Assembly: GCA_937129365.1 (NCBI GenBank)
Contig: CAKZNB010000005.1
Span: 251,021 to 315,020 of the forward strand
Length of the DNA: 64,000 bases
Direction of reading: 5' to 3'
Source: an uncultured Flavobacteriales bacterium
Lineage (GTDB): Bacteria; Bacteroidota; Bacteroidia; Flavobacteriales_D; CAJJDF01
Shown: one piece after another, positions 27,466-36,583 of the stretch
Position numbering within the stretch: the stretch's first letter is position 1
Layout: each line of letters begins with the position of its first letter
Translations under genes and position numbers: made by a program
Notes under the pieces: model-generated
Seen by the model: the letters and a program-made list of their open reading frames with translations, nothing else
What the model was told of the DNA's origin: nothing
The model's database searches: none

Positions 27466-27473
27466 CAAAGATA
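27466..27473 (-). promoter_or_regulatory. -7 promoter box for truA
   Basis: The minus strand reads TATCTTTG, matching TAnnTTTG, 18 bases before the chosen ATG. Confidence 0.6.
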
Positions 27474-27566
27474 AGATTCAGAATTTTATGTCAAAGTAAA
27501 TTTTCATTGTTACTTTTTAATCTTATTGCATTACAAAGACATACTAACCAAAAAAAACACAGTATT

Positions 27567-27743
27567 ATGAAAACTACACTCAACATCTTAGGATTCTTAG
27601 CAACATTTATGTTAAGCACAGGAATAATGTTCAAAATATTTCACTGGCCTTACGCTGGGATTATTTTATTCTCTGGATTTATTATATTAAACCTTGGATT
27701 TTTACCCATTTACTTTTTCAGAAGAAAAACCGAATTAAAATAA
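27567..27743 (+). CDS. Small membrane protein with GldL-like FKxxHWP motif
   Basis: A 58-residue protein starting at 27567. The frame is open from 27441 without coding character. It has two hydrophobic helices (about 5-23 and 31-51) and the motif 'FKIFHWPYAG', which resembles the 'FKxxHWPgAg' pattern at the start of GldL-type gliding-motility proteins and of other small Bacteroidota membrane proteins. Function unknown. Confidence 0.65.
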   Translation: MKTTLNILGFLATFMLSTGIMFKIFHWPYAGIILFSGFIILNLGFLPIYFFRRKTELK

Positions 27744-27800
27744 TACAATATTTAGGATGTTATTTCTTACCTTTCCAATAGAAAATAAAACATAAAAATC

Positions 27801-27899
27801 ATGGGGAAAGGAAAAGATGCTAAAAAGGCTGTAAAAAAAGAAGCTACAAAATCGCTGAAGGAAAAGCGAGCTGAGAAAAAAGCGAAGAAAAACAAATAA
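27801..27899 (+). CDS. Very small basic protein (32 residues)
   Basis: An ATG-TAA frame of 33 codons with 14 Lys and a simple start 'MGKGKDAKKAVKK', then 'EKRAEKKAKKNK'. The opening MGKG also starts the THX-type protein at 7290. Similar small Lys-rich proteins are annotated in many Bacteroidota. Probably nucleic-acid or ribosome associated. It is short enough that it could be missed by gene callers. Confidence 0.5.
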   Translation: MGKGKDAKKAVKKEATKSLKEKRAEKKAKKNK

Positions 27900-27901
27900 T
27901 T

Positions 27902-29941
27902 TTATCTCACCACATTAATATGTCCATATTTTTCAGAAATAAAGCCACTATTGGTTCTAACTCTGATTTTATATGGATATTGTCCTATCTGTACTTGAGA
28001 ACCTTGATAAGTTCCATTCCAAATAAACTGTAAATTTGTTGTTTTAAATATTTCTTCACCCCATCTATTAAAAACAATAAATTCAAATTCATCTATACCT
28101 TCTGAGCTTATTGAAAACTCATCATTAGTACCGTCATTATTAGGTGAAAAAGAATTAGGAATAAATAAAAATAATCCATCAAGAATTATCACATTATATT
28201 TCACAGAGTCCATGCAACCAAAGTTGGTTGTTGCGGTTAATTTAACTCTATAAGTTCCCGATTTATCATTAGGAAAAGTTACTGTACAAGGATTAGTCAA
28301 TGCTGATCTTCCTGTAATCCCTGTAAAACCAAAGTCCCAATTATAAGCAATTGCACCAGAAGTTGAATTCGCAAAACAAACTCTGGTATCAAACGTAAAA
28401 ATTTCTGAAGGAGAAAAAGTGAAATTTGGAATTGGCAATGGATGAACTGTTACTAACATGGTTGTATCATGAACACATCCAGAATCAGACTTAACAGTTA
28501 AAGTTATTGGAAATGAACCATCAATTGGAAAAACATAAGTTGAATTTTGGGATATAGGTGTTCCTGGCAAGCCCCAGCTCCATTCTGAAATTAAACCTGA
28601 AGAAATAGTAGATAAATCTGTGAAAGATGTTAATTGTTCATAGCAAACTGAATCAGTATAAAAATTTGCTGTAGGGCGTTCAAAAGTATCTACTTCTATT
28701 GTTTTTATTGATGTACAAGTATTTGAATCTTCTACTTGAACTGTATGAACTCCGGGTGTTAAATTTCTAAAAGTAGAATCTGATTGAAAACCCCCGCCAT
28801 TAATTTTAAATTTATAAGGAAAAGCACCACTCTTGTGATTAGTTACAAATACTTGCCCAGTAGTTGATGAGATTAAACAAGATCCTCTTGAGTTAACGTC
28901 AAAATCTATTATTGTTGAATCAACTATAAATATGCTTGATGTCACACAAAAAGTATCATATGTCAATCTGAATTGGTATATCCCTGTTCCTCCACCAGGT
29001 ACATTGTATAAAATATTAGTATCATTTAATAGAGCAATACTATCCTTGTACCATTGAATTTTTTGTGGCACACTATCAAATTGTGCTTTTAAAATCAAAT
29101 TATTTTTACAATAATGACCAGAGTCTATTATACTGTAATTAGAAAAAGAGGAAGTTGTGTTAAGAATAAAATTATCTAAATAATAATAGTTTAAGGATGG
29201 GGATGGATTACAATTAGGTCCTAAGACTATGGCATTAATTGTTTGTGAGGGAGTAAATGTAATTGTAACCAGTGTCCAAGATGTATTTGATAAAGTAATT
29301 GTTGAAGTAGATAACTGCTGCCAAGGAACAGCGTTTGTAGGACATCCAAACAAAACATTAGCTCCTCCAAAAGGAAGATTAGTACAGTTTGTTGATCCAA
29401 ATAATGAAATAGCAGTAGTAAGGCTTCCCGCTCCTTTTGCAATATAAAAATTTAATGTATAACTTGTTCCAGCAACCATAGGACTTGTTAAACAAGCACC
29501 AATATATTCTTTATAATTATTATAACTAGGAGATCCTGTTCCATTTGCATAGCCCACATAACCATTTCCATGAGGCAAAGGTGTAGGTGGTGCACTTATT
29601 GCGAAGCCTGTAATTGAAGTAAAACCACAGGTATTATAATAATCTGAAGTTGCAGCTGAAGCTTGTTGCCATGTCCTAGCACAATTCAATTGACTTACAT
29701 TACTAGGGCAACAAAGTGTATCTTCAAACGATGGATTAGGAATAATTGAAGAAGGAATAGTACTAGGACTATATACAGAATCACAAGAACAGTCGATTGT
29801 GTCTTTTAAATCAATCAGTCCATCAAAATCGTCATCTATTCCATTATTGCAAATTTCCTGAGAATAGGAGCTAAAAGAGAATAACATCAGAAATATTACT
29901 GACATTTTTTTTAAAACCAAAAATTTATAAAAGCTATTCAT
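27902..29941 (-). CDS. T9SS type B cargo protein with PKD-like domains
   Basis: A 679-residue secreted protein. N-terminal signal region (to about residue 28), a Cys- and Asp-rich stretch ('CNNGIDDDFDGLIDLKDTIDC'), a jelly-roll-like carbohydrate-binding-type region, then PKD-like domains near residues 420-590 ('EWSWGLPGTPISQNSTYVF', 'AYNWDFGFTG'). The last 85 or so residues are the gliding-type sorting domain, with 'IPNSFSPNNDGTND' and 'FNRWGEEIF'. It should be exported by T9SS and retained at the cell surface. No adjacent PorP gene. Confidence 0.88.
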   Translation of the reverse strand: MNSFYKFLVLKKMSVIFLMLFSFSSYSQEICNNGIDDDFDGLIDLKDTIDCSCDSVYSPSTIPSSIIPNPSFEDTLCCPSNVSQLNCARTWQQASAATSDYYNTCGFTSITGFAISAPPTPLPHGNGYVGYANGTGSPSYNNYKEYIGACLTSPMVAGTSYTLNFYIAKGAGSLTTAISLFGSTNCTNLPFGGANVLFGCPTNAVPWQQLSTSTITLSNTSWTLVTITFTPSQTINAIVLGPNCNPSPSLNYYYLDNFILNTTSSFSNYSIIDSGHYCKNNLILKAQFDSVPQKIQWYKDSIALLNDTNILYNVPGGGTGIYQFRLTYDTFCVTSSIFIVDSTIIDFDVNSRGSCLISSTTGQVFVTNHKSGAFPYKFKINGGGFQSDSTFRNLTPGVHTVQVEDSNTCTSIKTIEVDTFERPTANFYTDSVCYEQLTSFTDLSTISSGLISEWSWGLPGTPISQNSTYVFPIDGSFPITLTVKSDSGCVHDTTMLVTVHPLPIPNFTFSPSEIFTFDTRVCFANSTSGAIAYNWDFGFTGITGRSALTNPCTVTFPNDKSGTYRVKLTATTNFGCMDSVKYNVIILDGLFLFIPNSFSPNNDGTNDEFSISSEGIDEFEFIVFNRWGEEIFKTTNLQFIWNGTYQGSQVQIGQYPYKIRVRTNSGFISEKYGHINVVR

Positions 29942-30167
29942 TTCCTCTAAACTAAATCCAAAAAATAAATAATATTAAAAAAACAGAAAAATTATTTCCT
30001 TACTCAAAACAAAATAACAGTTTTACACTGAAAAACAAAGTTTTAACTTAAAATAATTTTAATTAATTATACACTTTTATCATTTCTTCAAGAGGTTCTC
30101 ATATTTTATGAAAATATTTTTATATCAAAAACACTACAAAAACATTGGATAAAGAAAAAGGTTTTTC

Positions 30168-30175
30168 TATTTTTG
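30168..30175 (+). promoter_or_regulatory. Promoter (-33/-7) for rplU-rpmA
   Basis: TATTTTTG followed by C, matching TAnnTTTG. TTG at 30145-30147 lies 20 bases upstream as the -33 box. The leader to the rplU ATG is about 20 bases. Confidence 0.75.
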
Positions 30176-30203
30176 CAGTCCGAATAATAAAAATAAATTA
30201 ATT

Positions 30204-30512
30204 ATGTACGCAATTGTAGAGATAGCAGGGCAACAATTTAAAGTTGTTAAAGATCAGACACTTTACGTTCATAGATTACAAGACGAGGTTGGAGCTTCAG
30301 TGAAGTTTGACAAAGTTATGATGATCGATGACAACGGTAAAGTTAAGCTTGGCGCCCCGGCTATAAAAGGTGCATCCGTAACCGCTAAGGTAGAGGAACA
30401 TCTGAAAGGTGATAAGGTTATCATCTTTAAAAAGAAAAGAAGAAAAGGATATAAACTAAAGAAAGGTCACAGACAGTATCTTACGAAACTGACTGTTAAC
30501 GCAATTTCTTAA
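30204..30512 (+). CDS. rplU: 50S ribosomal protein L21
   Basis: A 102-residue protein with the L21 start 'MYAIVEIAGQQFKV', and 'KKRRRKGYKLKKGHRQYLT' at the rRNA-binding end. It is followed after 13 bases by rpmA, the near-universal order. Confidence 0.98.
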   Translation: MYAIVEIAGQQFKVVKDQTLYVHRLQDEVGASVKFDKVMMIDDNGKVKLGAPAIKGASVTAKVEEHLKGDKVIIFKKKRRKGYKLKKGHRQYLTKLTVNAIS

Positions 30513-30525
30513 AAAATAATTAGAT

Positions 30526-30786
30526 ATGGCTCACAAAAAAGGTGCCGGTAGTTCAAACAACGGTAGAGAATCAGAATCAAAACGTCTTGGTGTAAAAATC
30601 TTTGGTGGACAAGCTTGCATAGCTGGTAACATTATCATCAGACAAAGAGGAACAAAACATCATCCTTCAACAAATGTAGGTATGGGAAAAGACCATACTT
30701 TATTTGCAAAAGCGGATGGTATTGTAACTTTTACTAAGAAAAAAGATAACAGATCTTTCGTATCTGTAGTTCCTTTCGAAAACTAA
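30526..30786 (+). CDS. rpmA: 50S ribosomal protein L27
   Basis: An 86-residue protein, '[22 protein letters not shown]', the standard L27 N-terminus that reaches the peptidyl-transferase centre. There is no N-terminal extension of the kind cleaved in Firmicutes. Second gene of the rplU operon. Confidence 0.98.
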   Translation: MAHKKGAGSSNNGRESESKRLGVKIFGGQACIAGNIIIRQRGTKHHPSTNVGMGKDHTLFAKADGIVTFTKKKDNRSFVSVVPFEN

Positions 30787-30808
30787 AGTTAATCCACTTA
30801 TAATATTG

Positions 30809-30841
30809 AAGCACTCTTTCTATGGAAGGGGTGCTTTTTTT
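30809..30841 (+). terminator. Terminator of rplU-rpmA
   Basis: GCAC (30811-30814) and GTGC (30831-30834) close a hairpin, extended by AA/TT and by CTTTC with GAAGG, followed by a run of seven T. Confidence 0.8.
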
Positions 30842-30944
30842 ATTTAGGATTTTTACTAAATTTTTACTAAATTGAGTAAAAATTTATAATGGAGTTACCT
30901 GAAAATCCTATCAAAAGAGTAAGGAAAATTAATCCCTAAGCCCT

Positions 30945-31370
30945 ATGAAAAAGTTAATATTATTAAGTTCTGCATTCATTATTTTATTGTGCGCAAATAG
31001 TTTCTCTCAATCAACACTGCATCTCGAAAATCATACGAATTGTGATATAGTTGTAGCAATTGATAGTTACGATATGAATACTTGTAGTTATAACGGGAGT
31101 ACTCTTGTAAGCGTTCCGCCCAATAGTTCAGTTCCCCTAAACAGTTTGTCCGCAACTAGTGAATGGGTAATCGCAAGATTTACTCCTAAATCTTGTTATC
31201 CAAATAATTTTGCACCAATTGAGGCAGATGGGCTCAACAATTGTTTACCATGTCCATCTTTTGGATTTCAGAGTCAAGTAAACTATAGTCAGTGTCCTAA
31301 TTGTGCACCTTTTCAAGCAATATGGAATACGTACTGTGGTTCAAACAATCCGCACTTACATTTTATATAA
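30945..31370 (+). CDS. Secreted cysteine-rich protein
   Basis: A 141-residue protein with a signal peptide ending 'CANSFSQ' and a mature region carrying eight cysteines, including CLPC and CPNC. An even number suggests disulfides in an exported protein. No family recognised. Own terminator follows at 31391. Confidence 0.7.
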   Translation: MKKLILLSSAFIILLCANSFSQSTLHLENHTNCDIVVAIDSYDMNTCSYNGSTLVSVPPNSSVPLNSLSATSEWVIARFTPKSCYPNNFAPIEADGLNNCLPCPSFGFQSQVNYSQCPNCAPFQAIWNTYCGSNNPHLHFI

Positions 31371-31390
31371 TATTTACCAATATTAATTCA

Positions 31391-31422
31391 GCACCTTTTT
31401 AAATAGAAAAGGTGTTTTTTTT
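31391..31422 (+). terminator. Terminator of the Cys-rich gene
   Basis: Hairpin CACCTTTT (31392-31399) and AAAAGGTG (31407-31414) followed by eight T. Confidence 0.85.
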
Positions 31423-31484
31423 GTTTTATGTTTTTAGTTAATAAAAACCATAAACACCCTATTTAATAATAACTCAATTAACAT

Positions 31485-31492
31485 TATCTTTG
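31485..31492 (+). promoter_or_regulatory. -7 promoter box 4 bases before the ftsE-like ATG (leaderless candidate)
   Basis: TATCTTTG matches TAnnTTTG. Only AAGC (31493-31496) separates it from the ATG at 31497, so transcription would begin about at the start codon. The mntR-type gene at 41231 has exactly the same 4-base gap. Confidence 0.6.
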
Positions 31493-31496
31493 AAGC

Positions 31497-32186
31497 ATGG
31501 AACAAGGTGAAATAGTAATAGCAATAGAAAAAGGGAAAATTGAGTACGATGGACATGAAGTGCTTGACTCTATTGATATTGAATTAAGAAAAGGGGAATT
31601 TGTTTATCTGATTGGAAAAACTGGAAGTGGAAAAAGTTCGTTGTTGGATGCTATTTATGGAGAGATTAAACTTTCTGATGGAAATGCCACTGCTGTAGGA
31701 TTTGACTTAATGAAACTAAGACAAAAAGATGTTCCTATGCTAAGAAGAAGAATTGGAAATGTATTTCAAGATTTTAAATTACTATATGATAGAACAGTAT
31801 ATGAAAATCTAAGATTTGTCCTTGAAGCAACTGATTGGAAAGGGAGAAAAAAAATGGATGAACAGATAGAAAAAGTATTGAAAATGGTTGGTATTTCTGG
31901 AAAAAACAATAATTATCCACACCAATTATCGGGAGGAGAACAACAAAGAGTTTCTATTGCTCGAGCTTTACTTAACGAGCCTGATTTGATTATTGCAGAT
32001 GAACCAACAGGAAGTTTAGACCCTGAGACTGCTCGTGAAATCATGGATTTGTTGATGAATATTTCTCAGCAAGGTGTTACTATTTTTATGGCGACACACC
32101 ATTATAAAACCATTGAAACTTATCCGGGTAGAATTTACCAATGTGTGAACAAAACTGCCCAAGAAATGGCAATCAAATACAGCTAA
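31497..32186 (+). CDS. ftsE: FtsE-like ABC ATPase
   Basis: A 229-residue ABC ATPase. Walker A '[12 protein letters not shown]', Q loop '[17 protein letters not shown]' (the FtsE-type pattern), signature '[17 protein letters not shown]', Walker B 'LIIADEP'. FtsE works with FtsX to activate cell-wall hydrolases at division. No ftsX lies beside it, so LolD-like or other exporter roles cannot be excluded. It heads a run in which every junction overlaps or abuts. Confidence 0.85.
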   Translation: MEQGEIVIAIEKGKIEYDGHEVLDSIDIELRKGEFVYLIGKTGSGKSSLLDAIYGEIKLSDGNATAVGFDLMKLRQKDVPMLRRRIGNVFQDFKLLYDRTVYENLRFVLEATDWKGRKKMDEQIEKVLKMVGISGKNNNYPHQLSGGEQQRVSIARALLNEPDLIIADEPTGSLDPETAREIMDLLMNISQQGVTIFMATHHYKTIETYPGRIYQCVNKTAQEMAIKYS

Positions 32187-32980
32187 TGAATTATTACCAA
32201 AACAAAACGGTTTGGATAACTGGAGCTTCCTCAGGAATTGGTAGGGCTCTGGCCATTGAATTCTCAAAACTTGGAGCAAATTTAATTCTATCGGCTCGAA
32301 ATAATGAAAAACTAATTGAAACTCGTTCTTTGTGTAAAGACATTAAAACAGTCAAAATACTTCTATTAGATTTAGCTGAGATTGAATTGTTAGAAGAAAA
32401 AACACAAGAAGCACTTTCACTTTTTGGCGGATTGGATGTGTTGATTAATAATGGAGGAATTAGCCAAAGAGGTTTGGCTGTAGAAACTCCTCTTTCTGTT
32501 GACAGACAAATATTTGAGATAAATTATTTTGGTACCATCGCTTTAACCAAGGCGGTTCTCCTCTATTTTATAGAGAAAAAATCTGGACAAATTACAGTAA
32601 CATCAAGTGTTGTAGGTAAATTTGGTTCGCCAGTTCGAACAGCTTATTCAGCATCAAAACATGCTCTCCATGGGTTTTATGATAGTCTAAGAGCAGAAGT
32701 TCATAATTATAATATTGGTGTAACTATTGTATGCCCAGGACCTATAAATACCAATATCTCTGAGAACGCATTAACTGCTAGCGGAGAAAAACAAAACAAA
32801 AAAGACCCTGCTATTGCGAATGGAATTTCTCCTGAAGTGTTAGCAAAGAAATATATAAAAGCATTAAGAAAAAATAAACGAGAAGCTTGGATTGGAAAAA
32901 AAGAAGTGTTCGCAATTTATGTGAAGCGATTTTTTCCTGGGCTATTTGCTCGTATCATTAGAAACGTAAAAGTAACTTGA
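32186..32980 (+). CDS. Short-chain dehydrogenase/reductase
   Basis: A 264-residue classical SDR. I start it at the ATG that overlaps the ftsE stop (TAATG, 32184-32188), not at 32141. NAD(P) loop 'TGASSGIGRAL', 'LINNGGISQRG', and the catalytic Ser and YxxxK in 'VTSSVVGKFG' and 'AYSASKHALHG'. A C-terminal basic helix suggests the DHRS7-like, membrane-associated type. Substrate unknown. Confidence 0.9.
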   Translation: MNYYQNKTVWITGASSGIGRALAIEFSKLGANLILSARNNEKLIETRSLCKDIKTVKILLLDLAEIELLEEKTQEALSLFGGLDVLINNGGISQRGLAVETPLSVDRQIFEINYFGTIALTKAVLLYFIEKKSGQITVTSSVVGKFGSPVRTAYSASKHALHGFYDSLRAEVHNYNIGVTIVCPGPINTNISENALTASGEKQNKKDPAIANGISPEVLAKKYIKALRKNKREAWIGKKEVFAIYVKRFFPGLFARIIRNVKVT

Positions 32981-33885
32981 AAAAAAACACCTTAATTACC
33001 CTTGTGGGACCAACCGCAATTGGAAAAACATCCCTATCCATAGAACTTGCAAAGCAACTTGGTTGTGAAATTATCTCAGCAGATTCGCGACAGTTTTATA
33101 AAGAAATGAATATCGGTACTGCCAAAGTAACTCCAGAAGAAATGGACGGAGTTCCTCATCATTTTGTAGATTTTTTATCTGTGGAAGAATTTTATACTGC
33201 TGGACAATTTGAAAAAAATGTGCTTGGAAAGCTCGAAGATTTATTCAAAGAGAATGACATAGCCATCATGGTTGGAGGTTCTGGATTGTATGTGAATGCT
33301 GTTCTGCGAGGAATTGATGAAATCCCTAGTGATTTAAAATTGCGAAAAGAACTAAATCAGGAACTAGAAGAAAATGGATTAAGACGCATGCAACAAAAGC
33401 TCAAAAAATTGGATTATGACCATTACCGATTTGTAGATAAACAAAATCCACAGAGAGTGATTAGAGCAATTGAAGTGTGTTTGGTGACTGGAAAAAAATA
33501 TTCTGAATTAAGAAAAGCTGCTCCAAAAGAAAGAGATTTTAATAGTATTCAGATTGGCTTGACTACAGACCGCGAATTAATTTACGACCGAATTAACTCA
33601 AGAGTTGATGAAATGGTGAAAAACGGATTAATTGAAGAAGTAAAATCGCTTCACTCAAAAAAAGAATTGAACTCTTTAAATACAGTAGGTTACAAAGAAT
33701 TATTTAAATATTTTGATGGAGAATGGGAACTGGATTTTGCGATTGAAAAAATAAAGCAAAACACCCGTAATTTTGCCAAAAGACAATTGACTTGGTTCAA
33801 GAAAGATGAGAATACACAATGGTTTGATGTAACATCTGAGAAAGATAAAATTCAAAAATTAATTGAGAAAAGTTTGAAAAAATAG
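32977..33885 (+). CDS. miaA: tRNA dimethylallyltransferase
   Basis: A 302-residue enzyme that adds the dimethylallyl group to A37 of tRNAs reading UNN codons. The start is TTG at 32977, overlapping the SDR stop (TTGA). P-loop 'VGPTAIGKTSLSIE', 'SADSRQFYKEMNIGTAK', and 'QNTRNFAKRQLTWFK'. Length fits. Confidence 0.95.
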   Translation: MKKNTLITLVGPTAIGKTSLSIELAKQLGCEIISADSRQFYKEMNIGTAKVTPEEMDGVPHHFVDFLSVEEFYTAGQFEKNVLGKLEDLFKENDIAIMVGGSGLYVNAVLRGIDEIPSDLKLRKELNQELEENGLRRMQQKLKKLDYDHYRFVDKQNPQRVIRAIEVCLVTGKKYSELRKAAPKERDFNSIQIGLTTDRELIYDRINSRVDEMVKNGLIEEVKSLHSKKELNSLNTVGYKELFKYFDGEWELDFAIEKIKQNTRNFAKRQLTWFKKDENTQWFDVTSEKDKIQKLIEKSLKK

Positions 33886-34479
33886 ATGTTCAACGAAACT
33901 CTAGATATTAAAATCCCTGATGGAAAAGTAACTTTTCATCAGGGATTTTTTAATTTGGAGGAAAGTCACAGGTTGATGCAATCATTAATAAAAACTATTG
34001 AATGGACTCAAGATGAAGTAGTTGTGTATGGAAAAAGACACAAAATACCTAGACTAAACGCCTGGTATGGGGATGATGGAAAAGTGATGAAGTATTCAGG
34101 ATTAACTCTAGAACCAAAACAATGGACTAAAGAATTGATTGAAATAAAATCTCGAATAGAAAAAGTAACTGGAACAAATTTTAATAGTTGCTTACTCAAT
34201 TACTACCGAGATGGAAAAGATGGAATGGGTTGGCATCAGGATAATGAAAAGGAACTTGGGAAAAATCCAATTATTGCTTCCGTTACTTTTGGAGAAGCTC
34301 GTCCATTTCAACTGAAACATATTTCTAATAAAAAATTAAAAAAAGTAGATATTCCATTATCTAATGGTAGTCTACTAATTATGGCTGGTGAAACTCAGCA
34401 TCATTGGAAACATCAGATACCAAAAACAACAAAACAGATTGGAGAACGTATTAACCTTACATTTAGAACCATTATTTAA
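33886..34479 (+). CDS. AlkB-family 2-oxoglutarate/Fe(II) dioxygenase
   Basis: A 197-residue AlkB-like enzyme. Metal and co-substrate pieces: 'YYRDGKDGMGWHQDNE' (His and Asp ligands), the third His region 'MAGETQHHWKHQIP', and 'RINLTFRTI' with the 2-oxoglutarate Arg. The alkylated-nucleic-acid demethylase role is inferred from the family. It starts directly after the miaA stop and its own stop overlaps the next ATG. Confidence 0.88.
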   Translation: MFNETLDIKIPDGKVTFHQGFFNLEESHRLMQSLIKTIEWTQDEVVVYGKRHKIPRLNAWYGDDGKVMKYSGLTLEPKQWTKELIEIKSRIEKVTGTNFNSCLLNYYRDGKDGMGWHQDNEKELGKNPIIASVTFGEARPFQLKHISNKKLKKVDIPLSNGSLLIMAGETQHHWKHQIPKTTKQIGERINLTFRTII

Positions 34480-35399
34480 TGAAAAAATACACCCTACTAA
34501 TTCTTATTAGCTTACTTTTTTGTTCAATTTCAAAAATTAATATTGCTCAAAGCCAGATTTACATAGATCAACAGAATCAATATAGAGCTCAACAAAACCA
34601 AGTATTAGCTATGAATATTTTCTCAAATGGATTAATGGCTGGAATTGGCGGAGTAATTCACAAAAAAAAAGGAGAAAAATTCTTCCCAGTGTTTTTAAAG
34701 AGTTTTGGAAAAGGCTGTATTGGTGGAGCAATAAAATATACTGCAAAATATCAGACTAATATTTTTAGAAGTCAACAGTTCAATATATTACTACCAATTA
34801 ATAGAGCTTATTTCTTTTTGGGACACTCCATAACGATGAATGCTTCAAGAAATGAAAAAATGCTTTCCAATTTTTACGCTAACTTCTATGGAGTTAACTT
34901 TCATTATAACAATAAAGCAGAAAAAGGCGAAAGATTTAATTCAAGATTATCATTAGGCACCATGGTTTCTTTAGGAACTTTTTTGGCTGAGGGAAACCGG
35001 TTGGACTTTATTAAAACTCTTGAGTTTGGAGAATTTTATTTCGATAAGTCTTCTACTAGTAAAATTGCTCCCCAAGGCTCAAGAGGTTATGCCGGTTTTA
35101 ATACTATTGCAATTCAAAAAGATAATGGCTTTCCAATTACCTCTATTATTCCGCATGAGTTAGTTCATAATTATCAGTTCTATGATTATTATCCTATTTC
35201 AACTTTTTATGAAAAATCATTAAACAAAGCTCTAGATAAAAGCACATTATATAGAAAGTTAAGTAAGTATCTTGATTTTGACTATCAGCCCTTAATATTT
35301 GGAACTCTCTACTTAACTCAACCAAAACCCCGATATTTTAAGAATTATTTTGAATTTGAAGCTGAACATTTTGGGGATAGAAGATACATTCCTAGGTAA
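34479..35399 (+). CDS. Secreted HExxH protein (minigluzincin-like candidate)
   Basis: A 306-residue protein with a signal peptide (ending near 'INIAQ'). H226-E227-L-V-H230 is followed by N-Y-Q233, and an acidic 'EFEAEHFG' lies at 292-299. This spacing resembles the minigluzincin pattern HExxHxxQ...ExE. The region before it is beta-rich. I see no named family. It is coupled by TAATG to alkB. Protease activity is inferred only. Confidence 0.7.
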   Translation: MKKYTLLILISLLFCSISKINIAQSQIYIDQQNQYRAQQNQVLAMNIFSNGLMAGIGGVIHKKKGEKFFPVFLKSFGKGCIGGAIKYTAKYQTNIFRSQQFNILLPINRAYFFLGHSITMNASRNEKMLSNFYANFYGVNFHYNNKAEKGERFNSRLSLGTMVSLGTFLAEGNRLDFIKTLEFGEFYFDKSSTSKIAPQGSRGYAGFNTIAIQKDNGFPITSIIPHELVHNYQFYDYYPISTFYEKSLNKALDKSTLYRKLSKYLDFDYQPLIFGTLYLTQPKPRYFKNYFEFEAEHFGDRRYIPR

Positions 35400-35505
35400 G
35401 CATCAAAATTAATTAACAATCCTTAGTTAACTCAATTTTTAGATTTAATAATCGTTTTGGGAGTTCTTGAGTAACTTTAATTTGAGAAATGAAAATTGAG
35501 TTAAA

Positions 35506-36492
35506 ATGAAAAAGAACATTGCAATTATAGCAGGTGGATATTCAAGTGAATTAGAAGTTTCACTTAAAAGTGTTGAAACAATTTATGGTAATTTGCCAGA
35601 AGATAAGTACAACTCTTATGTGATAATAATCAACTCGGAGGGTTGGAATGTACGGTATAATGAAGCTTTACTCCCTATTAATAAAAATGATTTTTCATTT
35701 GTGCTAGATGGAAACAAAATAAACTTTGATTGCGTATATCTCACTATTCATGGCACACCTGGAGAAGATGGCAAACTGCAAGGATATTTTGATATGCTGG
35801 GAATTCCCTTCAATTCTGCAAGTCAAAAGGCCTCTTCATTAACTTTTGATAAATGGCTCTGTAATCAAGTGTTACAAAATAATGGAGTAAAAACTTCTAA
35901 ATCTATCTTAATAAATGACAGGGCAGCACTATTTAATACGAAAGAAATTGTAGCCGAATTGGGCTTACCATGCTTTGTAAAACCTAACGATGGCGGTTCT
36001 AGTTTTGGTATATCCAAAGTGAAAGAAGAAATTCAATTAATACCAGCTATTAATAAAGCCTTTGCAGAAGGAAATGAAGTAATGATAGAATCATTTTTGG
36101 ATGGAAAAGAGGTAACTTGTGCCTGCTACAAAATTGATAACAAACTATTTACACTACCTCTTATTGAAATTGTGAGTGACAATGAGTTTTTTGACTACGA
36201 AGCGAAGTATGAAGGAAAATCTCAAGAAATTTGTCCTGCAAGGGTTTCTGATGAAATTAAAACAACTGTACAAGAATTAACAAAAAACATATATTCACTA
36301 TTGGGCTTAAAAGGCATTATACGAGTAGATTATATGCTTGTAAATGATGAACCTTTTGTGATAGAAGTGAATACTGCTCCTGGGATGTCTGGAGCAAGTT
36401 TAGTACCTCAGATGGTTGAAAAGCAAGATAATATTGAACTAGATAAATTATTAAGTAATATAGTTGAAGAAGCTATGAAACCAAGATATTAA
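35506..36492 (+). CDS. ddl: D-alanine--D-alanine ligase
   Basis: A 328-residue ATP-grasp ligase that makes D-Ala-D-Ala for peptidoglycan. Landmarks: 'IAGGYSSELEVSLKSV', 'YLTIHGTPGEDGKLQGYFDMLGIP', 'PCFVKPNDGGSSFGISKV', and 'VIEVNTAPGMSGASLVPQM'. The full domain set is present. It stands alone after the ftsE-miaA run. Confidence 0.95.
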   Translation: MKKNIAIIAGGYSSELEVSLKSVETIYGNLPEDKYNSYVIIINSEGWNVRYNEALLPINKNDFSFVLDGNKINFDCVYLTIHGTPGEDGKLQGYFDMLGIPFNSASQKASSLTFDKWLCNQVLQNNGVKTSKSILINDRAALFNTKEIVAELGLPCFVKPNDGGSSFGISKVKEEIQLIPAINKAFAEGNEVMIESFLDGKEVTCACYKIDNKLFTLPLIEIVSDNEFFDYEAKYEGKSQEICPARVSDEIKTTVQELTKNIYSLLGLKGIIRVDYMLVNDEPFVIEVNTAPGMSGASLVPQMVEKQDNIELDKLLSNIVEEAMKPRY

Positions 36493-36583
36493 CTTGTATA
36501 TAATTGATTCATTTTACTAATAAATCTAAGTAATAATTGATTAAAAAGAGTAATTTAGTATTTTAGAAATTATACTTTCTCTT

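Noticed and set aside
30889-30939. 17-codon frame (MELPENPIKRVRKINP) between rpmA and the Cys-rich gene
   Set aside because: Too short, no promoter, and no sign of conservation in the sequence alone.
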